Below, piece after piece: positions 56,780 to 64,000 of a DNA stretch of 64,000 nt. Position 1 is the first letter of the stretch. Each line of letters starts with the position of its first letter. The DNA comes from Candidatus Anammoximicrobium sp. (lineage in GTDB: Bacteria; Planctomycetota; Planctomycetia; Pirellulales; Pirellulaceae). A program made the translations under genes and the position numbers. A model generated the notes under the pieces. It made no database searches, was not told where the DNA came from, and worked only from the letters and a program-made list of their open reading frames with translations. Location: contig JAAYYU010000287.1 of assembly GCA_012515235.1 (NCBI GenBank), forward strand, positions 1 through 64,000. The letters run 5' to 3'.

Positions 56780-59700
56780 TCAAGGCTGCTTCTCCGTCCG
56801 TTGCTTGGACGCCGCCGAGACATAATCGCCCCGCAAATAGTCGATGTTGAATTCGCCCCCGCCAGCGCCGCCGCAGGGGTCCAGCCTCAGGCCGGTGACC
56901 GTCTGGCCTTTCCAGCCCGGATGCTGTCCCACGTCGATCCGATACTCGTGAAACCGCCCGTCGGGGATGACGGGAAAGCTGACCGTTGTCTGCTCCGAAA
57001 ACGCCGGCGACGACTCGGTCGTCCAGAACAACTGGCCGCCGGAGCCGGCGGTGACGCGCAGGTTCAGGCGGATGCCCAGGCACGTGTCGCCGGCGACCCG
57101 CAACAGCGGCCTGACCAGATACGGATCCGGGCCGGAGATGCGGCCGAACAGCGCGCCGTCCTTGGGAAACAACTCCGAAATGTCGTGCGCCGGCAACCAG
57201 CCGTCTGCGGCGTCGTCGAATTCGAAGGCGATCCGGTCGACCGGCCACGGCAGCCGCTTCACCGCCCGGAACACCACGCCGTCGGCCCGGACTTTGGCAG
57301 CGCCGGACCTGGCCACGCGCACGGCCAGATAGCCGTTGCCCGCATCGTACCGCCAGCACGACTCGACGCCCTGCTCGATATCGATCCGTTCCTTCAGCGA
57401 CAGGCCATCCAGGAACACTGCGTCCGGGCGAGTCACGTTGGAAATCAGCAGCACGCCTTGCTCGCCCTCGGGATAGGCGACGTCCACCGAGATCACCGTT
57501 CCCCGGTGCGCCGCGCCGGCGATCTTGCCAAACGTCGTGACGTGGACTTGCCGGCCCGGCGAGCCGACGATCGCCGTCGTGGGCTCCTGATCGCGGTCCA
57601 GCAGCTTGAAGACCGATTGCAGAATCTGATTCGGACCAAAGATCCAGGGCGACTTCTTGCCGTCGATGGCGCTGATGCTGTCGGGCCACAAGGCTACGTT
57701 CTCGCCCGCCGGCTCCTGCTGGTGAATCGCGCTGCGGATCACCGTTTCGGCAAGTTTCCGCCAGGGCAAACTGCGATCGTGGTCGGACAGTCGCAGCAGG
57801 GCGTTTGCATACCGCAGACCGTTCCATTGGACCGGACGGCCGAACCAGGAACCGCGATACCACGTCGCTCCGAACACCGGAATGCTGGCGCCCACCAGAT
57901 ACGGCTTGTCCGCGTCGCTCCACAGGTAGATGAACGGCAATCCGCGTTTGGCCCAGATCACGGCGTCGTCCAGCCAGCGGCGGTCACCGGCGATGCGATA
58001 GGCCTCGACAAAGGCGTCCACCGCGTCCGCGGCGGCCAACACGTCCGGCGCATGGACCGGAATCTCCCAGACCTGGGCGGCCCGCGGCACCTGGAAACGC
58101 TCCATCAGGGCCAGCGTGCTCCGCATCTGCTCGTACGCTTCCTGGTCGCCCGAAATCCGCGCGTAGCGGAGGATTTCATACGCCTTCCGGGCGCAGGTGC
58201 CCAGTTCCAGGGCGTCGTCCGGTCCCAGTTGGTAATAATCCATGCCCACAAACGGCCCGCTGTCGTGCTGCTGATCCGCGTCGAACCGCCAGCCGCCGTC
58301 GTCGTCACGTTGGGCCAGCAGCCGGGCTGCCGCCGCCGGATTGGCAAACGCCAGATCCGCCCGGTTCGGGAACCGCTGGGCGTCCAGCCGCGGTTCGCCT
58401 CCCACCAAGGCCCGCACCTCCTCCGCCCGAGCCCGGCACCGCCGCCGCAGCTCCTCGTCGCGCACGATGAGCGCGCCGGCCATCAAGTCCGCCACGAACG
58501 AGCGCGGGCGGCCTGTGGCGGACAACACCGCGTTGCCCTTGGTCGTCCACCACTGCTTGCTCTCCGGCAGCCATAACGATTGCAGGTAGGCCTGCATCGA
58601 GAATTCGATCTCCCGCTCGTACGACCCGCGCGGCAGCGGCGCGGGTTCCGGCCAGCCCTGGAGCTGCACCCAGCGGTCGATCGCGGCCAGCGGGCTGCGA
58701 GCCGACGCGTCGGCCAGAATCCGGGCCTGCAGCCGCAGGGGCGTGCCGGCCCGAAGCTGGTACGGCCGAACGGCTTCGCGCTTGTTGGGCTCCACGAATT
58801 CCGGCACCGTGGGCAGAAACAGACCAGCCAGATGCGCGCGTTGATTCTGAAAGCGGTCCGGTGAGGCAAAGACGCACGAGGGCCGGTCGCGGCTGCCGTC
58901 CCAACGCTGGTGGACGTCCCACAGCAGCCCGACGGTGGCCGACGGACCCGTCAAGCCGACGGCGGGCACCGTGATCAGGTTCGGGTGGACCACGTAGCGG
59001 ATCCGGTCCGGGTGGTCCTCCGCAATGTCCAGCGAACTGGACGAAACCTCGTCGCCGACCAGCCACTCCAGGCCCGGAAAGACCGCTTCGTGACGATCCA
59101 GGGCGTACACCATCGGGCCGTCGAATGCCAACAACTGCGCCGGCTTGTCGCACGACACTTCGTACTGCGTGGAGATCTCTTTGGCCCAATCGGCCAACTC
59201 GAAGGAGGCGGTCACCGTCCAACGCTTGCCGCTGCCGTCCTGGTGAGTCGAACGGAATTGCAGCCGGGCCGAATCCGACGTGGTGACCTCCGGACTTTCC
59301 TCGGCATAGACCACTTTCTCCACCCGCGCGCCGTCTTGTTCGCGGTACACCAGGCGGCTCAACTGCGGAAGCCAGGCGACCGTCTTCCAACTGCCGCCGG
59401 AGGCGACGGACAACTCGCCCGGCCCGTAACCAAAAGCCTGCCGGCGAAACGCCAACCGCAGCGCGCCGTTCTCCAGGACGGCAAAGTCCTTCTCGACCCG
59501 CGCACTCAGTCGGCCGATCTCCGCGGGCAACTGGACGGCGGCACCGACCGTCAACTCGCTTTCCGCCGTCAACGTGTCGGTTACGCCGTCCGCCGTCGCG
59601 GTGACAGCCGTCTTGACGCGCGGAGACTGCGCTTGCGGCACAAATTCCGCCCGCAACACCCCGGTGCGGCCGGGCGGAATTGCCGGCAGCGTCTGGCGGC

Positions 59701-60712
59701 TTGTTTCGGACGCCAGACGGAACTCGCAAGCGGGATTCGCCACGATGACCTGACCCGTGTTCTCCAACACGCACTCGACAACGGCGACTTCGCCCACCGC
59801 AACCACGGGTGCGACAGGACCGAAGCTGCGCAACTCGAGACCGGAACTCAGTTCCAGCCACGAATGGTCCCCGATCTCGCCTGCTTGCGCGAGAACCTCA
59901 ACGCGGCAGGCTTGGCGCCGACTGCCCCGGACCGTCCAGACGGCCCGCGTTGCGCGGTCCGACGCCAGACGTTCGATCTGGGTCTCGGCCGGCGTCGCGG
60001 TCAAACCTGCCGGCAGCCTGAGCGATGCCCGAATCCCGGTCAGGTCCCCATCGCCCACGTTCTCGATCTTGGCGCGGACCACGCACGCCTCGCCAGGACG
60101 ATCGCCATCCTCTTCCAGCCGGATCGTACTGATCCGCAGCAGGGGACCGACGCGGTCGACGTGCGACACGTCGTCCACCAGGAGTTCGCCCGCCGTGCCG
60201 ACGATCCGCACCGCGAATTGGACCCAGCGGACCTTGGGGTTCTGAGTGAAATCGTACTTCAGCCGGGCGTGGTGCCATTGGCCGTCCCCGACGTGCGGCG
60301 CTGGAACCGCGAATCGGGCTCGCATCGTCCCGGTCTTTTCCGCCGCGTCGGCATCCATCGGAATGGCGTAGACGCACAGCTCGGCATTCTGGGCCGAGAT
60401 CGCCTTGTACCAGAAGTCGATGCCCCCGCTGCGCTGATGCAGCATCGCGCCGCCCTTGTCGGCGGCGGAGCCGAAAACCCGATTCAATCCGCTCTCCGCG
60501 GCTTTCGTCTCCGCCGAGCGGACGATGCGTAACGATCGCTTCCCCGAGTGCGCGTCCCCGCTCACTTCCACCTGGCTGCCGACCGGCGACCAATCGACGG
60601 GGAATCCCTGCGCATTCAAGTCTTCAAACGACCCGTTCGTGCACGGATTGACCGCCACCGAGGCGGACAACAGACACGAACACACGGCGGCACAGACCGA
60701 CGAGAACAACAT
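56780..60712 (-). CDS. Very large secreted protein with jelly-roll/NEW3-like N-terminus
   Basis: A 1310-aa protein from ATG 60712 (signal peptide MLFSSVCAAVCSCLLSASVA). N-terminal part (about 25-200): carbohydrate-binding-like jelly roll (NGSFEDLNAQGFPVDWSPVG, GIDFWYKAISAQNAEL). Then Ig/NEW3-like domains (about 200-430: VRAKIENVGDGDLTGIRASL, VVECVLENTGQVIVANP). The long middle and C-terminal region (~450-1150) has alpha-helical stretches of an (alpha/alpha) toroid (RKAYEILRYARISGDQEAYE, DAFVEAYRIAGDRRWLDDAV) and ends in a beta-sandwich. Perhaps a polysaccharide-acting surface enzyme; no catalytic motif is clear. Confidence 0.6.
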   Translation of the reverse strand: MLFSSVCAAVCSCLLSASVAVNPCTNGSFEDLNAQGFPVDWSPVGSQVEVSGDAHSGKRSLRIVRSAETKAAESGLNRVFGSAADKGGAMLHQRSGGIDFWYKAISAQNAELCVYAIPMDADAAEKTGTMRARFAVPAPHVGDGQWHHARLKYDFTQNPKVRWVQFAVRIVGTAGELLVDDVSHVDRVGPLLRISTIRLEEDGDRPGEACVVRAKIENVGDGDLTGIRASLRLPAGLTATPAETQIERLASDRATRAVWTVRGSRRQACRVEVLAQAGEIGDHSWLELSSGLELRSFGPVAPVVAVGEVAVVECVLENTGQVIVANPACEFRLASETSRQTLPAIPPGRTGVLRAEFVPQAQSPRVKTAVTATADGVTDTLTAESELTVGAAVQLPAEIGRLSARVEKDFAVLENGALRLAFRRQAFGYGPGELSVASGGSWKTVAWLPQLSRLVYREQDGARVEKVVYAEESPEVTTSDSARLQFRSTHQDGSGKRWTVTASFELADWAKEISTQYEVSCDKPAQLLAFDGPMVYALDRHEAVFPGLEWLVGDEVSSSSLDIAEDHPDRIRYVVHPNLITVPAVGLTGPSATVGLLWDVHQRWDGSRDRPSCVFASPDRFQNQRAHLAGLFLPTVPEFVEPNKREAVRPYQLRAGTPLRLQARILADASARSPLAAIDRWVQLQGWPEPAPLPRGSYEREIEFSMQAYLQSLWLPESKQWWTTKGNAVLSATGRPRSFVADLMAGALIVRDEELRRRCRARAEEVRALVGGEPRLDAQRFPNRADLAFANPAAAARLLAQRDDDGGWRFDADQQHDSGPFVGMDYYQLGPDDALELGTCARKAYEILRYARISGDQEAYEQMRSTLALMERFQVPRAAQVWEIPVHAPDVLAAADAVDAFVEAYRIAGDRRWLDDAVIWAKRGLPFIYLWSDADKPYLVGASIPVFGATWYRGSWFGRPVQWNGLRYANALLRLSDHDRSLPWRKLAETVIRSAIHQQEPAGENVALWPDSISAIDGKKSPWIFGPNQILQSVFKLLDRDQEPTTAIVGSPGRQVHVTTFGKIAGAAHRGTVISVDVAYPEGEQGVLLISNVTRPDAVFLDGLSLKERIDIEQGVESCWRYDAGNGYLAVRVARSGAAKVRADGVVFRAVKRLPWPVDRIAFEFDDAADGWLPAHDISELFPKDGALFGRISGPDPYLVRPLLRVAGDTCLGIRLNLRVTAGSGGQLFWTTESSPAFSEQTTVSFPVIPDGRFHEYRIDVGQHPGWKGQTVTGLRLDPCGGAGGGEFNIDYLRGDYVSAASKQRTEKQP

Positions 60713-61013
60713 GGCACGGGTGCTCCAGCATAAAAGTGCATACGGATGAGGCAAGGCACCATCCCTGACCGGTGTCGCCCGCAACGTGACTCGCAGCGGC
60801 GAACCGTTTGCGCAAAGAAGCCTGCCCCAGACGCCCTATAGTACGCCCCAGGCGGCAAATCCCGCAAGCACTTTTGGCAACCTTCTGAGCGATGACGCGC
60901 CCTCGTTGCGGAAAGAATTGCGTGACGGGCCTTGGGGAACTCGGGGTAAGATTGCCGATTGCGCGGACCGGGCAATCCAGCACCCCCGGCCGTCGGCAGC
61001 GTCCGCGGCCCGA
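60713..61013. other. Intergenic stretch with no recognised gene
   Basis: About 300 bp between two large minus-strand genes. No promoter with both boxes, no terminator with a T-run and no protein-like frame was seen. Confidence 0.4.
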
Positions 61014-64000
61014 TTACCCGGCGATCCGCCCGGCGCCCACGGCGTCGGCCGCCAGAACAGAAAGCAGATCGTCCAGGAGGAAGTCCTCCAACGGCTCGAG
61101 CTTGTCCCGCTCCCAGATCGCGACCGCATTCCGCTTCGTCCCGCGGGATTCCACGACGGCGAGCGCGGCCGGATCACCGTTTAGCGAGGCTGCGGGCGGC
61201 GCAACCAGACCGTCGGCGGGAGAATCGCCGGACGGCCCTTCTGCCTCTGCCCCGTCGCTGCTGCCGGCTGACGGACGATTCAGATAGTTGATGATGATCA
61301 GCAGGTCCAACGGTTCCAGAACGTTGTTGCCGTTCACGTCGTAGTAGTAGAGCGGCTGGTCCGGCGGCACAGGATCGGACGGCAACTCGTTGCCGTGCGC
61401 GTTGAAATAGTTGATCCCGATCAGCACGTCCAAGGGAGTGACCGTACCCGACCGGTTCACGTCTTCGCGTAAGTCCGGATTCTGGTAGTCCGCGACTTCC
61501 GTCACCGTGATCGTCACGAGCCCCGGATTGGACTGGAACCCGACCACGTCGCGGACGGTGTAGCGAAAGCTGTCGGTGCCCGAAGAATTCGCGCCGGGCA
61601 GGTAGGAGACCAGACCGTCGGTGACCGTGGCCGTGCCGAACGCCGGCTCGGAACCGGCGACGATGGCCAGGGTGGCCGGGTCGAGCGGGCGGCCGATGCC
61701 AAGGTCGTTGCCCAAGACCTCGATCTTGACGAGCGTATCCTCCGAGGTCGTCACCGCGTCGTCGTTGGCGATCGGACCCTCGGTCGAAAAGTCCCATGTC
61801 GTGTCGCCGCTGATTCCCGCAAAGGCGTTGCCGCTGAGATCCTCCAGCGCCCCGGCGGCGATCTCGACATAGTACGCTTCACGCCGTTCCAGCACCTCTG
61901 CCGGATCGATCGTAACGAGCGTCTGGGAGACCAGCACTCGCTCATCAGTCACGGCCAGCGTGAGGAACGTGGAGCCATCGTGGGAACGTTTGACGAGGAT
62001 GTCTCCGGCCCCCTTGCGGACGGCTTGATTGAACTCGATCACCAGGTTGGCATCCTGGCGAACGGCCACCGCGCCGTCGGGCGGAGACAGGCTCAGCACC
62101 GCGGGCGGCAGATCCAAGGTCGTCCAATTCCAAACCGTCGGGCCGCTGATCCCCGCCCAGTTGTTCCCCGCCAGGTCCGCGAACGCGGCGCCGGTGACTT
62201 CGACGTAGTAGGAAGTGTGGTCGGCCAGCGTCGCCAGCGGGTCGATCGTGACCGTCGCTCCGGACACGGTGACCTGATCGCTGGGGACGGGAATCGACTC
62301 GACCGTCGAGCCGTCGCCCGACCGCTTGATCGAGACGTTGCCCAGGCCGGCGCGGACCGGTTCGTGGAACGCGATTTCCAGAGGGGTATCGAAGGCGACC
62401 TCGGTGGCGTCGTCCGCCGGCGAAAGGGTCACTACGGCCGGCGGGGTGAAGTCGCCCGTCGTGAAGTTCCAGGTCGCTCCGCCGTGGACGCCCGCAAAGG
62501 CGTTGCCGGCCGCATCCAGAAACGCTCCCGTGGCGATTTCGACGTAGTAGCCCGTGCTCTCCAAGAACGGCTCCGCGGGGTCGATCGTGGCGACCGCTCC
62601 CAAAACCGTCACTTGGCTCCCGGCCACGGAGATGGTCTCGACCGTCGAGCCGTCGCTCGAACGCTTGATCGCGACCGAACCCGATCCCTTCTGGACGGCG
62701 TCATCAAAGGCCACGAGCAGGTTCGTGTCGAGCGCCACGCGAAGGGCGTTGTCGCGCGGTGTGAACGCGTTGACGAAGGGATTCAACGTGTCCACGCCAA
62801 ACTCGGACTCCGCCGCGTAGTTTTGCTGCAGATTCCCCGCGGCGTCCTTGGCTCCGGTGACGCCGATCGTGATGCCGGCGGCCCCCAGTTCGTGGTCCGC
62901 CACGTCGTAAGTGACGCTGAACGTATCGTGGGCCGTCGCCGTCGTGGACCAGGCGAACGCCGGATTGGACAGCGTGGGCGTCAGCCCGCCGGCCACCGCC
63001 GGATGGCCGTAGACGAGCGTCGGCAAGATGGCCGTGTCCATCGTCTCGTTGAACACCACGGTGACGGCAAAGTTGGCCGGGCCGGCATCGGCGTCCGACA
63101 GCAGCGGATCGCTGACCGTGACGCTCTGAACCCGGGGAGGCTGGGCGTCCTGCAATCGCACCGTGTACGCCGGATCTTTGCCGCGATCGAGCAGGTCCGT
63201 CTTGGTGTGCGTATAGTCGTCGTCATGGACCTGGATCACGTACGTCCCGGCCTCGGTCAGACTCAGCACATTCGCGTCGCCCGGATCTACTTCCCGTCCG
63301 ACGATCTGACCCGTCGGGCTGTAGACGGCAGCCCGAGGCTCGTAATCCACCGTGTCTTCGGACGACAACGACAGGCGGACCTGGTACACGCCGTCATGGG
63401 CGGCCAAGTCGGCAGCCGTCAGGGCAAAGTGGAATTCGTCCACTTCGCCCATCCCGTCGATGGTCCCCGTCTTCTGTTCGCCGAACCCCAGCGCGATGGA
63501 ATCCAGGCTCCGAGGATTGATACCTTCCAGGGCGACGCCGTATGGCTCCGCATGGGTGTAATCGTTGTCGTAGACCTGAAGGACATAGGTGCCGGCCTCG
63601 GCGGGCAATTGGTAAAGGACGTGCTTGCCGTTCTCGACCTCGTCATCTCCGCTGGTTCCGGGCAACTTCTCGATCTTTTGGCCGGACGGCGAGTAGAGTT
63701 CCGCCCACAACTGGGTGCTGATCCCGGACTGGGCGTCCGACAAACTGAGGGTCACGATTTCGCCGCCCGCGCCCGTGAACTTGTAGGCGTCCACTTCGCC
63801 CACGACGATCTCGCCGGTCTTCACGTCGCCCAGCGCGAGCGTTCCGGCATCCTCGCTGGCTGGCACCAAGCCCTCCAGACTGAAGTGATAGTCTCCCGTG
63901 TCCGTGTAGTTGTTGTCGTGGATCTGGACCACGTACGTGCCCGCCTGCAGCGGATCGGACACGGCCTTCTTGCCCGCCGTGACCTGCGTGACGCGATGGT
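61014..64000 (-). CDS. Giant surface protein with Ig-like repeats and dockerin (5' end outside window)
   Basis: At least 994 aa; the frame is open to the window end, so the start lies upstream. In order: three PPC-like or beta-sandwich repeats (GTYVVQIHDNNYTDTGDYHF, GTYVLQVYDNDYTHAEPYGV, GTYVIQVHDDDYTH), three SbsA/Big-5-like Ig domains with nearly identical KRSxDGSTxxT cores, a cadherin-like ANDDAVTTSEDTL domain, then a dockerin-type pair of Ca-binding loops (DVNRSGTVTPLDVLIGIN and DVNGNNVLEPLDLLIIIN). A short helical tail ends the protein. It probably sits on the cell surface and binds proteins or glycans. Confidence 0.85.
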   Translation of the reverse strand, partial: HRVTQVTAGKKAVSDPLQAGTYVVQIHDNNYTDTGDYHFSLEGLVPASEDAGTLALGDVKTGEIVVGEVDAYKFTGAGGEIVTLSLSDAQSGISTQLWAELYSPSGQKIEKLPGTSGDDEVENGKHVLYQLPAEAGTYVLQVYDNDYTHAEPYGVALEGINPRSLDSIALGFGEQKTGTIDGMGEVDEFHFALTAADLAAHDGVYQVRLSLSSEDTVDYEPRAAVYSPTGQIVGREVDPGDANVLSLTEAGTYVIQVHDDDYTHTKTDLLDRGKDPAYTVRLQDAQPPRVQSVTVSDPLLSDADAGPANFAVTVVFNETMDTAILPTLVYGHPAVAGGLTPTLSNPAFAWSTTATAHDTFSVTYDVADHELGAAGITIGVTGAKDAAGNLQQNYAAESEFGVDTLNPFVNAFTPRDNALRVALDTNLLVAFDDAVQKGSGSVAIKRSSDGSTVETISVAGSQVTVLGAVATIDPAEPFLESTGYYVEIATGAFLDAAGNAFAGVHGGATWNFTTGDFTPPAVVTLSPADDATEVAFDTPLEIAFHEPVRAGLGNVSIKRSGDGSTVESIPVPSDQVTVSGATVTIDPLATLADHTSYYVEVTGAAFADLAGNNWAGISGPTVWNWTTLDLPPAVLSLSPPDGAVAVRQDANLVIEFNQAVRKGAGDILVKRSHDGSTFLTLAVTDERVLVSQTLVTIDPAEVLERREAYYVEIAAGALEDLSGNAFAGISGDTTWDFSTEGPIANDDAVTTSEDTLVKIEVLGNDLGIGRPLDPATLAIVAGSEPAFGTATVTDGLVSYLPGANSSGTDSFRYTVRDVVGFQSNPGLVTITVTEVADYQNPDLREDVNRSGTVTPLDVLIGINYFNAHGNELPSDPVPPDQPLYYYDVNGNNVLEPLDLLIIINYLNRPSAGSSDGAEAEGPSGDSPADGLVAPPAASLNGDPAALAVVESRGTKRNAVAIWERDKLEPLEDFLLDDLLSVLAADAVGAGRIAG

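Noticed and set aside
1..64000. tRNA and rRNA genes
   Set aside because: No T-arm plus acceptor-stem pattern and no rRNA-like sequence was found by eye on either strand.

Overview
The window is high-GC bacterial DNA whose gene content points to a planctomycete (Pirellulales-like). Signs of this are secreted ThuA-like and DUF1080 proteins, Tat-exported Gfo/Idh/MocA oxidoreductases, a GH95 fucosidase, a membrane-anchored prenyltransferase-fold protein, a giant Ig/dockerin surface protein and many Pro/Ala-rich linkers. No rRNA, tRNA, CRISPR array, phage or complete transposase was found. The assignment is an inference from gene families, not from a marker gene.

Layout. 1-1.1 kb: the end of an unknown gene and two tandem 300-bp elements with inverted termini. 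1.1-10.1 kb: a secreted glycosidase-like protein, a ThuA protein, nrdR, a PH-domain membrane protein, panC, an lgt carrying a PDZ insertion, a CDGSH protein and a GH95 alpha-L-fucosidase. 10.2-13.3 kb: a beheaded kinase/response-regulator remnant and a dimethylformamidase-like secreted protein, flanked by two copies of a 97-bp hairpin repeat. 13.4-20.1 kb: regulators (sigma-54 activator with GAF domains, sigma-70 factor, Crp/Fnr regulator), a CitG-like enzyme and an alpha/beta hydrolase. 20.2-21.7 kb: a short (class III) hybrid-cluster protein behind a perfect TTGACC-TG-GGTCAA palindrome. 21.9-31.3 kb: sugar and carbohydrate metabolism genes, including a tetraheme/DUF1080 fusion, then a HEAT-repeat-like protein. 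31.5-35.4 kb: a zinc-ribbon/DksA-like protein coupled to an RlmM-like methyltransferase, then recJ and rpmG. 35.9-42.8 kb: a prenyltransferase-fold membrane protein, a STAS protein, CYTH, Gfo/Idh/MocA, PII, ThuA and a secreted protein of unknown function. 42.8-44.0 kb: a DNA methyltransferase with a tiny downstream ORF.

44.1-51.2 kb is the most interesting region. It is a compact six-gene operon encoding two membrane-anchored PQQ-like beta-propellers, an NHL propeller, a tiny Cys-rich Tat-type protein, a Tat-exported multi-cluster ferredoxin and a NapH/NosR-like membrane ferredoxin. It looks like a quinol-linked electron-transfer module with no recognisable terminal enzyme.

51.4-52.2 kb holds a decayed hicAB toxin-antitoxin pair, found by translating through stops. 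52.4-55.1 kb encodes a secreted hydrolase and a BNR-type protein. 55.4-56.7 kb contains two Hsp20 genes behind what looks like a consensus sigma-54 promoter with an upstream palindrome. 56.8-64 kb contains two very large secreted proteins; the last one runs off the window.

All family names come from motif recognition by eye. No database search was run.
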